From JABDBL01 sp963845445 (GTDB lineage: Bacteria; Cyanobacteriota; Vampirovibrionia; Obscuribacterales; Obscuribacteraceae), in assembly GCA_963845445.1 (NCBI GenBank), contig CAWJSE010000002.1:744001-808000 (forward strand): a stretch of 64,000 nt of DNA. The letters run 5' to 3'. This document shows, in pieces, positions 17,618 through 27,052 of the stretch. The stretch's first letter is position 1, and every line of letters starts with the position of its first letter. The notes beneath the pieces are model-generated. The model was not told the origin of the DNA and made no database searches. It was given only the letters and a program-made list of their open reading frames with translations. The position numbers and the translations under genes were made by a program.

Positions 17618-17896
17618 ATGAAGATGATTACTAAAGATATGACGTCTCACGATAAATTAATCGTAGCATTGGGAGAAGTATTACAAGAAAGGCGCAACAA
17701 ACTCAGTTTATCTCAAAATGAATTAGCGCGAGCAAGCGATTTTCATCGATCTTATATCAGCGACGTGGAAAGAGGCTACCGCAATATTTCACTCAAGAAT
17801 CTGAGCAAATTGGCGTTGGCATTACAAATGCCTGTTTCTCAATTGCTAGCATTAGCAGAACAAAAAGTAGAACCGTTTCAGCACGTTGGTATCTGA
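17618..17896 (+). CDS. XRE/Cro-family helix-turn-helix regulator
   Basis: A 92-residue protein that is almost all HTH: LGEVLQERRNKLSLSQNELARAS gives helices 1-3 with the typical SQNELA turn, then DFHRSYISDVERGYRNISL is the recognition helix, and LSKLALALQMPVSQLLAL closes the bundle. Preceding bases GGTGACAAGG may serve as ribosome-binding site. It lies about 95 bases ahead of bioF on the same strand, so control of the biotin genes is possible; BirA or BioR sites were not recognised. Similar single-domain proteins are often autoregulators. Confidence 0.85.
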   Translation: MKMITKDMTSHDKLIVALGEVLQERRNKLSLSQNELARASDFHRSYISDVERGYRNISLKNLSKLALALQMPVSQLLALAEQKVEPFQHVGI

Positions 17897-17990
17897 CACT
17901 CCAAACGACTTACACTATCGAAGAATGGCCAACTTAGATCTGGCCAGTTAATGGTAAATTAGTCTGATTGTAATTACCCTCTTCGATTTA

Positions 17991-19164
17991 GTGAACCAAA
18001 CGATGACCGAGTTGACTACTATAGTTAATGCACTACTAATTGAGCGCGAACAAGGATCTAATTTACGGAAATTAGATCCTGCCCAAAATGTAAGTCCCAC
18101 AACAATTTTAATAAACGGCAAAAGGCTGATTAATTTCGCTTCAAATGACTACTTGGGCTTATCCCATCATCCTCTTCTCAAAGAACGTGCAATTAAAGCC
18201 ATAGAAAAATACGGGGTAGGAAATCCATCCTCCAGATTTGTTTCTGGTAATTGCGAATTATATAGTGAGATCGAATCTAGCTTAGCGCGCCTAAAAGGAT
18301 CGCAGGCAGCCCTTATATTTCCAAACGGCTTTCAAACTAACTTAACCGTTTTAAATGCCTTATCCAAGCTAGACAGTTTCTTCTTTTGCGATGAATTATG
18401 TCACAGTAGCATTTTATTGGGAGCCCAAGTAGGCAATAGAAATTTTAAACGCTTTGCCCATAATAGCCTTGATGATGTAGCAAAATTACTAAGTAAAGAA
18501 CAAACTAAGAACAAATGGATAGTAACAGAATCTATATTTAGTATGGATGGAGATTTGGCTCCTGTTGAAGACTTATTATTGCTTAGTAAGATCCACAACG
18601 CATATTTTTATTTAGATGAAGCTCATGCAACAGGAGTATTAGGTAAAAATGGCTTGGGCTTGCTTGATTGTCCTGACCAGCAAACAATAGTCATGGGTAC
18701 CTTTGGTAAAGGATGCGGCAGTTTTGGTGCTTATATTGCCTGTTCTCAGACAATCAAAGAATATCTAATAAATTATTGTCCAGGATTGATCTACACTACC
18801 AGCCCTGCCTCCATCAGTCCTAGCCTCAATTCAAGCTGCCTTAGAACTTATACCGCCTATGGTATCAGAACGGCAAAAACTCTTAGAAACCGCACATTCT
18901 CTGAAAACAGAATTAACAAGAATAGGCTTTGATACAGGAAACACTGCCAGCCATATTATCTCTTTGTATTTAGGCAGTAGCGACTTCGCCCTTTCGCTCA
19001 GTCAATTTCTGGAAGAGAATGACATTTATGCTCGGGCAATCAGGCCACCGACTGTTCCTGATAATACAGCAAGAGTAAGATTGTCACTTTCGTTTATTCA
19101 TAGTAATTTAGAAATAGAACAACTTATAACTACTCTAAAGTACTGGTATGCTAACAAACGTTGA
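17991..19164 (+). pseudogene. bioF: 8-amino-7-oxononanoate synthase, interrupted by a one-base frameshift near 18801
   Basis: PLP enzyme that condenses pimeloyl-ACP with alanine, the first ring-building step of biotin synthesis. The first frame has NFASNDYLGLSHHP, GNPSSRFVSGN, DEAHATGVLG and the PLP lysine K240 in GTFGKGCGSFG. After LIYTT it goes out of frame. The second frame continues ALPPSVLASIQAALELIPP and then the C-terminal domain through IRPPTVPDNTARVRLSLS. Removing the A at 18801 fuses both parts exactly. The start is GTG at 17991 or ATG at 18003. The C-terminus overlaps the next gene by 17 bases. Either the gene has just been lost or the base is wrong; the rest of the operon is intact. 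Confidence 0.9.
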
Positions 19165-19846
19165 ACTCTATTTTATACATGGCTGGGGTTTCAGTAACAC
19201 AGTTTGGAACCAATGGTTGGCAACCCTAAACAAAGGTATTACAGCTAACCTTTTTGATCGAGGCTATTTCAAAAACAAGAAGCAAGAGTTCAAATTTAAC
19301 TTTTCTGGTAGATCAAAAGTCCTGATCACACACTCATTTGGATTGCACTACCTTAAAGCCACAGATTTCAGTCAAATTCATACGCTCGTGCTGATTGGTA
19401 GTTTCCGATACTTTCACGAAAACGCACATAATTTCAATTCAAGTCAAAAACAAATTGAGCTAATGAAGCAAAAACTTTTGGCAGATCCCATAGATTTGCT
19501 TACTAATTTCTATACCAACTGTGGCTTAGAAAACACAGGTCCCAGCTCACCCCTTATAAATTCCGAATTATTGTATGATGACCTAGTACTTCTAAATACT
19601 CATCATTTAGATTTAGACAATTTAAAATCGATTCCGCGAATTCTACTCTTGCATGGTACAAAAGACGCCATAGTAAGCTCAGAACACAGCAAACGATTAC
19701 ACGAACTATTGCCGCATAGTAAATTATTTCTCAATGAAAACGAAGGACATGCTTTACCACTAAGCGATCCCGACTGGTGTATAAATACAATTCAATCTCA
19801 ATTTAACAAAAAGCTCTTTGCTTCCTCAGTGGTCAATCAACAGTAA
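19148..19846 (+). CDS. bioH: BioH-like alpha/beta hydrolase (pimeloyl-ACP methyl ester esterase)
   Basis: An alpha/beta hydrolase of 232 residues. The oxyanion region is FIHGWGFSNTVW, the nucleophile is S63 in LITHSFGLH, the acid is D173 in HGTKDAIVSS and the base is H201 in NEGHALPL. It lies between bioF and bioC and overlaps bioF, so it most likely cleaves the methyl ester of pimeloyl-ACP, ending the BioC-dependent synthesis of the pimelate arm. The HGWG start recalls BioH, though overall similarity looks low and non-homologous-name variants (BioG, BioK and others) fill the same role elsewhere. Its stop overlaps the bioC start by one base. Confidence 0.75.
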   Translation: MLTNVELYFIHGWGFSNTVWNQWLATLNKGITANLFDRGYFKNKKQEFKFNFSGRSKVLITHSFGLHYLKATDFSQIHTLVLIGSFRYFHENAHNFNSSQKQIELMKQKLLADPIDLLTNFYTNCGLENTGPSSPLINSELLYDDLVLLNTHHLDLDNLKSIPRILLLHGTKDAIVSSEHSKRLHELLPHSKLFLNENEGHALPLSDPDWCINTIQSQFNKKLFASSVVNQQ

Positions 19847-20784
19847 TGCAGAAATCATCAGTAGGAAGTCCAATAACCGACAACAGACACAATGGTGGCA
19901 ATCAAGCACAGGCTATTGCAACGAATTTTTCCAAGAGAGCCCTCTCTTACGACAATTTTGCAAAAGTACAAAAATTCGCTTCTACTAGTCTCTGCAAACA
20001 GATAGCCAAAAATATGAATACATGTCTTCCAGCCAATATACTAGAAATCGGCTGTGGTACTGGCTTGTTATCACGATGTTTAGTCAACCGTTTCCCCGAT
20101 AGCAAAATCGATTTTATAGATCCAGCAGCCGCAATGCTCAGCTTATGCGAGAAAAACATAAATGATCATTTAAACTCAGAAACAACTTCTAAAAACCACA
20201 ATTTCATTAAAATGACTATTGAAGACTATCTAAGCGATAGAAACACTTCACTGAAACAGTATTCACTAATTGTTTCATCCTTTACCCTGCAGTGGGTACA
20301 TGACTTACCTTCGATTATAAACAGTCTGGTAGATCGCTTAGAGAAAGGCGGACAATTCTTCTTTTCTTATCCAACTGATAAGTCATTTCCCGAGTGGAAA
20401 TCAGTTTGTCAAAAGATCGATCTGCCCTTCTCAGGAAATAAATTACCTTCTGCAAAAGAATTAGATTTCTATGTTAACCCTAGTGAAGTTAGCGTGGTTT
20501 GGAATGAAAGCCCTTACAGACTAGCTTTTCCAAATGCTCTAGAATTTTTCAGAGAGATGAAAAATATAGGAGCGAATTTAAACACCCTTGCCAGAAAGAC
20601 AGAAAACGGCTTGCAGGCTCAAAGATTATCCATTAAAGATTTTCGCCGCTTACTTAAAACATGGGATCAAGAATGCTCAGAAACAATAAACATTAAAAAA
20701 CCGATCAAGACATTACATACATATGACCAAACGATCGACTGTACTTATTGGTTTGTTGAGGGCATAATTACTCGTTGTGTCTAA
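19846..20784 (+). CDS. bioC: Malonyl-ACP O-methyltransferase
   Basis: SAM-dependent methyltransferase of 312 residues. Motif I is ILEIGCGTGLLSR at residues 65-77; SKIDFIDPAAAML is the acidic loop after strand 2, and LIVSSFTLQWVHDL matches the family's motif around strand 4. The N-terminal segment NFSKRALSYDNFAKVQK is typical of BioC. It methylates malonyl-ACP so that fatty-acid synthesis can extend it to pimeloyl-ACP. It is translationally coupled to the bioH-like gene and followed 24 bases later by bioB. It is slightly longer than E. coli BioC because of an insertion near residues 200-250. Confidence 0.88.
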   Translation: MQKSSVGSPITDNRHNGGNQAQAIATNFSKRALSYDNFAKVQKFASTSLCKQIAKNMNTCLPANILEIGCGTGLLSRCLVNRFPDSKIDFIDPAAAMLSLCEKNINDHLNSETTSKNHNFIKMTIEDYLSDRNTSLKQYSLIVSSFTLQWVHDLPSIINSLVDRLEKGGQFFFSYPTDKSFPEWKSVCQKIDLPFSGNKLPSAKELDFYVNPSEVSVVWNESPYRLAFPNALEFFREMKNIGANLNTLARKTENGLQAQRLSIKDFRRLLKTWDQECSETINIKKPIKTLHTYDQTIDCTYWFVEGIITRCV

Positions 20785-20808
20785 TATAACTAAAGCGAGG
20801 CTTCAAGC

Positions 20809-21819
20809 GTGACAAATAAAAGTTCAGTCATGGAAAATCAATCTCCTTCTCAAAAAACATCTGCTCTGGTACGGAACGATTGGACACTAGCAGAAGTACA
20901 GAACATTTATGAAACGCCCATATTGGAGCTCATTTTCCGGGCTGCGTCCATACACAGACAATTTCACGATCCGCTCTATATCCAGAAATGTACTTTATTG
21001 TCGATAAAGACTGGCGCCTGTCCAGAGGATTGTGCCTATTGTCCACAATCAGCTCGCTACACAACAAACGTTCAACCTGAACCTCTTATGGACATAGAAT
21101 CGGTATTGAAGGCAGCACACTCAGCCAAGGAAAACGGCAGTAGCCGCTTTTGTATGGGTGCAGCCTGGCGAGAAGTCAAGAATAATAGCGATTTCGAAAA
21201 AGTTCTGACCATGGTTAAAGAAGTCAGTAAACTAAATTTGGAAGTTTGTGTTACACTTGGCATGCTAACTTTTGAGCAAGCTGAGCGGCTGAAAGACGCA
21301 GGACTTACTGCATACAATCACAATTTAGATACCAGCAGTGATTATTACGATAAGATCATAACCACTCGTACTTATCAAGATCGCTTGGACACTTTGCATA
21401 ACGTCGCCAAAGCAGGAATAGATGTTTGTTGCGGCGGTATTGTTGGCATGGGAGAAAGCAATAGCGATCGGGTCGGACTTATTCACACATTAGCAACATT
21501 ATCTGAACACCCAGAATCCGTCCCGGTAAATGCTTTAGTGCCAGTACAAGGCACGCCTTTAGCTGATCAACCAGCATTGTCAGCTTTTGATTTTATTCGC
21601 ATGATTGCCACCGCACGCATTACCATGCCAAAAGCTAGAGTTAGACTGTCAGCTGGACGAACCAGTCTTTCAGTCGCTGAGCAAACACTCTGCTTTTTAG
21701 CAGGAGCTAATTCGATCTTTGCTGGTGATAAGCTTTTAACTACGGCAAATTGTGGCGAAAATCAAGATCAGGCAATGTTTAATTTACTTGGTATTAAATA
21801 TGATACTGCTCCGGTTTAA
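20809..21819 (+). CDS. bioB: Biotin synthase
   Basis: Radical-SAM enzyme that inserts sulfur into dethiobiotin. The CxxxCxxC motif is C71-C75-C78 in GACPEDCAYCPQ, which binds the 4Fe-4S cluster. Further family marks are SRFCMGAAWRE, VCVTLGML, YNHNLDTSSDYY, GICCGGIVGMGE-like sequence (here DVCCGGIVGMGE), PVQGTPL and RLSAGRTSL with the Arg that binds the second cluster. The start is GTG. It ends the bioF-H-C-B unit. bioA and bioD are not in the window and must lie elsewhere if the pathway is complete. Confidence 0.96.
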   Translation: MTNKSSVMENQSPSQKTSALVRNDWTLAEVQNIYETPILELIFRAASIHRQFHDPLYIQKCTLLSIKTGACPEDCAYCPQSARYTTNVQPEPLMDIESVLKAAHSAKENGSSRFCMGAAWREVKNNSDFEKVLTMVKEVSKLNLEVCVTLGMLTFEQAERLKDAGLTAYNHNLDTSSDYYDKIITTRTYQDRLDTLHNVAKAGIDVCCGGIVGMGESNSDRVGLIHTLATLSEHPESVPVNALVPVQGTPLADQPALSAFDFIRMIATARITMPKARVRLSAGRTSLSVAEQTLCFLAGANSIFAGDKLLTTANCGENQDQAMFNLLGIKYDTAPV

Positions 21820-22213
21820 GCAGTGTGAAAATCTCCGATGCATTTTCTTGCACTATTTTTAGGAGATACTACTGCGCATATTTATCAAAAGGCTTAAACA
21901 ATAAGCTAAAAACATCATATGTAGATTTAATGAAGGGTTTAATATTCCACTAGTTCAAAACAGACTTCTTATCCGCATTTTTGTTGAATATATATATCCA
22001 TGTTTCATGAAAATGAAGATTTGGACCAATTGGGCTTTTCAGAACATTTAATCTTCGAAGTTATGAGTCTCCAGAATCAACCATTACTACTATAATTATT
22101 GGCATGCAGGCGCATAATAAAAGAGCTGTACGCTTATCAATTAAATAAAATACATCCCGGCATTTTACTAGCGATAGCGTTATGATATTAATTAGAGTTT
22201 TGCGAGTTATCTA
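21820..22213. other. Intergenic region with one doubtful 31-codon frame
   Basis: AT-rich. The only frame with a start is ATG at 22000 to TAA at 22095 (MFHENEDLDQLGF... ending NQPLLL), acidic and without a ribosome-binding site. I see no RNA gene or clear terminator after bioB. Confidence 0.35.
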
Positions 22214-22882
22214 ATGCCTACTCCCACATCAGTATCGGTCCGCGAAATACCTATATTTCCCTTACCAGAGGTGGTCCTATTCCCTCACGCAGATTTGCCT
22301 TTACACATATTTGAGCCTCGATACAAGCAAATGATTAGAAATCTAATGAAAACGGACCGCCAATTCGGGGTTCTTTTGTTAGATAGAAAGACTGGCAATG
22401 CCTTTAGTATTGGCTGTACAACTGAAGTAAAGGAAACGTTTTATTTACCGGATGGACGCATTAATATCACCACTCAGGGATTGATGAGATTTAAGTTATT
22501 GGAAATTACTGAACACCAACCTTATTTAGTTGGTCTGATTAAATGGCTAGTTGATGACCCGCCCAGCACTGATTTAACAGATTTACACAAAGAAGCCCAT
22601 CAGATTGTTAGTGACATTGTTCGTATGACTAATAAATTAACAAATAGCTTGATGCCTGGTTGTGATTCTAATAATCATATTCGTCTGCCCATGAATTTAC
22701 CAGAAAATACAGAACAGTTTTCATTCTGGATTGCTAATAACCTATTCAGTGATCCATACGAAAAGCAAGCTCTGCTTGGATTAACTGATACCAAAGTGCG
22801 TCTCGAACAGGAAATAAATAGCCTCCATCTCCTCAGCAAAGAACTTGTCGCCAGGACAGCAATTGAAGACGCTTTCGTCTAA
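22214..22882 (+). CDS. LON substrate-binding-domain protein
   Basis: A stand-alone version of the N-terminal domain of Lon protease, 222 residues, with no ATPase or protease part. REIPIFPLPEVVLFPHADLPLHIFE is the family start, followed by RYKQMIRNLM, FGVLLLDRKTG and GCTTEVKE. The C-terminal helices (DPYEKQALLGLTDTKVRLEQE) match the helical half of the domain. Such proteins are widespread in Cyanobacteria and Actinobacteria and may act as substrate adaptors; the function is not established. It precedes an unknown gene by 86 bases on the same strand. Confidence 0.88.
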   Translation: MPTPTSVSVREIPIFPLPEVVLFPHADLPLHIFEPRYKQMIRNLMKTDRQFGVLLLDRKTGNAFSIGCTTEVKETFYLPDGRINITTQGLMRFKLLEITEHQPYLVGLIKWLVDDPPSTDLTDLHKEAHQIVSDIVRMTNKLTNSLMPGCDSNNHIRLPMNLPENTEQFSFWIANNLFSDPYEKQALLGLTDTKVRLEQEINSLHLLSKELVARTAIEDAFV

Positions 22883-22968
22883 ACCTTATAAACTAATAAT
22901 TGAATATGTTCCTGCAAGTAATGAATAGAACGAGACAAAATTCTACAGACACTCATTGAGGAGAAAAT

Positions 22969-24114
22969 ATGGACGATCCAGTTTTAGGGGGAGCACAAGA
23001 TGGTTTCAATCAAAAGTGGAATGCCACCAGTCATCACGAGTCAACCAACCCTGCTGTAAGTAGTGTGCAGGCTTCACAAATCATACTGGAAGCATTAAAG
23101 AATAAGAAGAGAACAGCAACTGCCGAATGGCTCAGTGGCTTAAAAGCTGAAATCCCTGTTTCTGGCAAATCAAATCCAAGCACAAGCTACAATGGATTAG
23201 CTTCTGTTTCAAAGGCTGGTTCTAGCCAAGCTCCTACAGAAAGTACCATGATAGGACAAGCCATACATTGGCTAGACAAAATGTTTGTTGAATTCGAGCT
23301 TTATGCTGCTGACTTTAACCTCAATGTTAGAGGAACGAATTTAGTTGTTAGTTGTACACGTCCAATAAAAAGAACTAACGATACAGGTGGATTGTATTCT
23401 GAAGCTGGTGATGATTGTTTAAGTTATGCCGGACACATAGCAACACAACAATGGTCTCTAGTAGTAAGAGGTTGCGCCACTAAAATAGAAATGTTTATAA
23501 TTCCAGCCGAATTGCTGATAGCTTTCAGTATAAGTAGCACAAATGAGTCAGGACATGAACCATTGCTAGTCTTAGAGCCAGGCTGGCGCGACAATGAAAT
23601 TATTTGGCACGTTCAAAACCACATCATCACTACCGAACAAATACCTGCTCTAGCAAAAGAATTATTTGGTGATCTGCTCAAAGTCGCCAGTGGTCAAATG
23701 ACAGAAGCCGAATTAATTGCCAATCCTATTCAAACGATCTCTGCAAACGACAATGCAGTGATCGCCCCTCCGGTTCCCACAACTCCCAAGCCAACTCCAG
23801 CTCCACTAATTGAGCAGTTAGTCAATCCGAACGTGCCACCTAGCGTACCTGTTTCGACACCCACTCCATTGAATACCCAAGCAATTAATCTACCAAATAA
23901 TGAATCGAAAGTGTCGCCCTTATCGTTGGAGAGTTTAAGAGCTGCCGATCATCTATTGATTTTGATAGACACAGATATTAATCGCTTGATGGAATCAGCG
24001 AAAAAAGCCTTAGAGGTAGATGACACTGCTGCTTTTGAACAAGTTAAAGACATAACTACAAAACTGGAAGCCTTAAAGAATTCTTTATCAGATGCTTTAT
24101 CTCGCATCCATTAA
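22969..24114 (+). CDS. Hypothetical protein with Pro-rich linker and C-terminal helices
   Basis: I do not recognise this 381-residue protein. Residues ~30-70 are helical (QASQIILEALKNKKRTATAEWL). Residues ~95-230 look like a mixed alpha/beta domain (HWLDKMFVEFELYAADFNLNV, LSYAGHIATQQWSLVVRG, MFIIPAELLIAF). A Pro/Thr/Val-rich linker covers ~245-310 (PPVPTTPKPTPAP). The end is a helical, likely coiled segment (LLILIDTDINRLMESAKKA, FEQVKDITTKLEALKNSL). There is no signal peptide, so it should be cytoplasmic. GAGGAG precedes the ATG. It sits between the LON protein and an oxidoreductase on the same strand, probably in one operon. Confidence 0.6.
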   Translation: MDDPVLGGAQDGFNQKWNATSHHESTNPAVSSVQASQIILEALKNKKRTATAEWLSGLKAEIPVSGKSNPSTSYNGLASVSKAGSSQAPTESTMIGQAIHWLDKMFVEFELYAADFNLNVRGTNLVVSCTRPIKRTNDTGGLYSEAGDDCLSYAGHIATQQWSLVVRGCATKIEMFIIPAELLIAFSISSTNESGHEPLLVLEPGWRDNEIIWHVQNHIITTEQIPALAKELFGDLLKVASGQMTEAELIANPIQTISANDNAVIAPPVPTTPKPTPAPLIEQLVNPNVPPSVPVSTPTPLNTQAINLPNNESKVSPLSLESLRAADHLLILIDTDINRLMESAKKALEVDDTAAFEQVKDITTKLEALKNSLSDALSRIH

Positions 24115-24132
24115 CAGAGTTGAAAATAATCA

Positions 24133-25176
24133 ATGTCTACAAAATCGATCGCAGCAAAAGTAAAGTCTTACTGGCTGAATAATTTCGGTATCGAAAATCT
24201 AGTCATTAAAGAAACTCCGCAACTTCCTTTGAAATCAGGGCAAGTGCGAGTCAAATTACACGCAGCTTCACTAAATTATCGAGACCTTTTAGTTGTCACA
24301 GGGCGATATGATCCTAAACTATTATCATCCCAAGGAATAATACCTCTTTCCGATGCCTCAGGAGAAATTACAGAAATAGCTGCAGACGTCAATCTGTTCA
24401 AAATTGGAGATAGAGTAGCAGCAATTTTCTTTCAAAAATGGATAAGCGGTAACTGCTCCCAAGCTATGACCAAATCAGCTCTGGGCGGATCGATTGATGG
24501 CGTGCTGACCGACAACAAAATCTTCGACCAAGAAGGGCTAGTACACCTACCGGACGACTATTCTTACGAAGAAGGATCTGCCTTGCCTTGTGCAGCCGTG
24601 ACTGCGTGGCACGCTCTTATCATTGCTAACAAGCTCAAAGCCGGAGAGACTGTTCTAATCCAAGGCACCGGTGGCGTATCTATTTTCGCCTTACAATTTG
24701 CCAAAATAAGCGGCGCAAAAGTGATACTAACTTCCAGTAGCGAGGAAAAACTAGCCAAAGGCAAAGCCTTAGGTGCCGATTTTCTGATCAACTACAAACA
24801 AAGACCTGAATGGGAAATTGAAGTTCGCAAAATTACCAATGGCATGGGTGTAGATCACATAATCGAAGTAGGTGGGGCACAAACTCTTGCTAAATCGTTC
24901 AAAGCAGCCCGTTTTGGGGGCAAAATCGCATTAATAGGTGTCCTTAGCGGAGTCGAGAATAACATAAGTTTATTGCCTATCCTAATGAAGAGCTTGTTAA
25001 TTCAAGGCATATACGTAGGCTCAAGAGAAATGTTTGACTCTATGAATAAGGCCATTAATACCAACAGAGTACGCGCGGTGATAGACAAGGTCTTCGCCTT
25101 CGACGAAGCTAAAGAAGCTCTTCACTACCTAGAGAAAGCAAACCATTTTGGCAAAGTAATCATAAAAATAGATTAG
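24133..25176 (+). CDS. Medium-chain dehydrogenase/reductase, zinc-independent (quinone-reductase-like)
   Basis: A 347-residue MDR-family oxidoreductase. The N-terminal GroES-like fold includes VRVKLHAASLNYRDLLVVTGRY and FKIGDRVAA. The Rossmann domain starts at VLIQGTGGVSIFALQFAK. KALGADFLINY and VDHIIEVGG follow. The classical GHE zinc ligand is replaced by LSDASGE, and the Cys cluster of the structural zinc is missing, so this belongs with the zinc-free quinone/enoyl reductase branch using NADPH. The substrate is unknown. It follows the hypothetical protein after 18 bases and converges on the second MFS gene. Confidence 0.85.
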   Translation: MSTKSIAAKVKSYWLNNFGIENLVIKETPQLPLKSGQVRVKLHAASLNYRDLLVVTGRYDPKLLSSQGIIPLSDASGEITEIAADVNLFKIGDRVAAIFFQKWISGNCSQAMTKSALGGSIDGVLTDNKIFDQEGLVHLPDDYSYEEGSALPCAAVTAWHALIIANKLKAGETVLIQGTGGVSIFALQFAKISGAKVILTSSSEEKLAKGKALGADFLINYKQRPEWEIEVRKITNGMGVDHIIEVGGAQTLAKSFKAARFGGKIALIGVLSGVENNISLLPILMKSLLIQGIYVGSREMFDSMNKAINTNRVRAVIDKVFAFDEAKEALHYLEKANHFGKVIIKID

Positions 25177-25189
25177 AAGAAAAGCCTGT

Positions 25190-26559
25190 CTAATTCACTA
25201 CTATGTTTTCAGCCGACTGAAGGAGCGGATACTTGCTGTTTTCCAGAAGATCTTCCGTAGGATTTTTTATAAAAAAGGACGCAGCAATTCCTACTAGATA
25301 GAATAGCGAGACACAGGCAGCAGCCATAGCATACGAACCATTAAATGCATTGATTAGCTGGCCACCTAAAATGGCTGCTGCAGCTGCAGTCAACCTGCCT
25401 ATTTGAATACAAAATCCAAAGGCAGTAGCACGAAGTTTAGTCTCAAAAAGCTCAGGCACATAAATAAATAGCAAACTAAAAGCTTGAACACAAAAGAATC
25501 CAATAAAGAACGCCCAAACAATAAGAGCATTACCATAACTTTTAGTAGTAAGAAAGGCTATTAAGCAACAAGTGAGCGCACCCATGAAGCAGAAGCAAAA
25601 GCTTGCTCGGCGTCCAAATTTGATTACAGTTTGACCAGCTAATAAGGCAGAAATTATACCGCCTACATTTAAGGATATGGCCACAATACTACGTTCATTA
25701 ATTGCAGCCGTGCCCACTAATTGATTAATCCAAGGGGGGATCCAAGACAATACTGCCCAAAAACCTACAATAGCCGTACTAGCTAGAGCGGTAACTAAAA
25801 CTGTTTTACCTATATTATTGCGGTTGAATATTTGCGGCAAGCCAAAGCTTAGCAATTCAGCTTCTTTTGAGATAACTCATGCCTCGGTTTGCTACGTAAA
25901 CGTTTTTTGCATTCCGCCACAAACTCATATTGTACTGGCTCTTTCAAATTTGCACGTATATAAGCAGTTAAGAGAGCCGGCACTATACCGACAAGGAAGA
26001 GCCAACGCCAACCTAAACCACCAACTAACAGATTTAGAAAAGAAGCAACCAAATAACCAAAACCAAAAGAACTACACATAAGGCCAGTAGCATGCAAACG
26101 CGATTTACCTTGCCAACTTTCAGCCATTAAAACGCCACCAATACTTATTTCACCGCCGATACCGCAACCGACTAAAAATCGGTAGAAAGCCATTTCTTGC
26201 CAGTTATGGCTGAGCGCACAAAGCCCTGTAAAAATCGCATAAAGCAAAATGGTATATACAAGGGTTCGAGCCCGTCCGATATGATCAGCTAATATGCCAA
26301 AGACTATTCCACCAATCGCCCAACCAACCATAAAAGTAGCTAGGATATAAGAACCGTGCACGCCGACAATACTGTGAGATTTCGTGTTTAATAATTCAGA
26401 TAAGGCGGGAAAAAGCACGAGCACAAAAATTGAAGCGTCCATACCGTCGAACATTTCACCAAGCCAGGTGGCTGTTAAGACGTGCCACTGAGACGAACGA
26501 GTGTTATTATTCAATTTTCCTTCCAATATTTGACTGGTTTGTACATGCGCCATCTGCAT
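25190..26559 (-). pseudogene. MFS transporter, paralogue 2, interrupted by a one-base frameshift at 25865-25868
   Basis: Paralogue of the MFS gene at 6-7.4 kb. The first frame has TATWLGEMFDGMDASIF, helix 2 FMVGWAIGG, the loop LADHIGRARTL, and YRFLVGCGIGGE, and runs into the central loop before a stop at KKLNC. The second frame takes up with KEAELLSFGLPQIFNRN and carries helices 7-12. Adding one A on the coding strand (in the T run 25865-25868 on +) joins them as SQKEAELLSFGL. The break falls in the variable central loop. Substrate unknown; the helix 1 and loop motifs resemble sialic acid/aromatic acid carriers. Confidence 0.85.
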
Positions 26560-27033
26560 TTTCTCAATTTAAGCGAACTGTTATTTGCGCTTCTTTCTTT
26601 ACAGCACCCACTGAGACTGAGAATTATCAATTACTATTGACTTCTTTGCAATGAGTCAATACGTATTTACTGCTTAGATTTCTATAAGGGGCGGTTATTT
26701 CCAGCCGGTCACGCAGGCCCAGCACTGATTAAATAACTCTACTTATACGAGCAGCACCGAAAAACACCGAAACCACGATCAACTATGTTGCAACGAATAA
26801 GCAATGGGCGGTTTCAATTTTAATGCTCTAAAATCACCTGACAAAACTGCACCTATAATTATCTTGGCCAATATTCCAGTGATACTATAAATGGTGGTAC
26901 ACATATGACCGCTCATCCTGGTCAAATGTGAGTGCTGCACAATATGCCGCAGGAGAACAGATCCAAATGGCTTCCGTAACACCTCGCCGTGCATGAGTGA
27001 AAACCAGCCATGGAATTTGTACAGGTAATGCTT
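26560..27033. other. Intergenic, no convincing gene
   Basis: About 470 bases between the MFS gene and the hydrolase, both on the minus strand. Three frames of 71-83 codons cross it in different registers, none with family-like sequence or a start signal. No tRNA or terminator was recognised. The sequence is slightly more GC-rich than other gaps, so an undetected small RNA or decayed gene is possible. Confidence 0.4.
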
Positions 27034-27052
27034 GGAATGTTTTAAACATTCC
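27034..27052. repeat. Perfect palindrome across the hydrolase stop codon
   Basis: GGAATGTTT and AAACATTCC flank a single T, giving 9-bp arms. The spacer is too short for an RNA hairpin loop of full stem length, so a protein-binding site or chance are the options. It covers the last codons and stop of the hydrolase. Confidence 0.4.
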
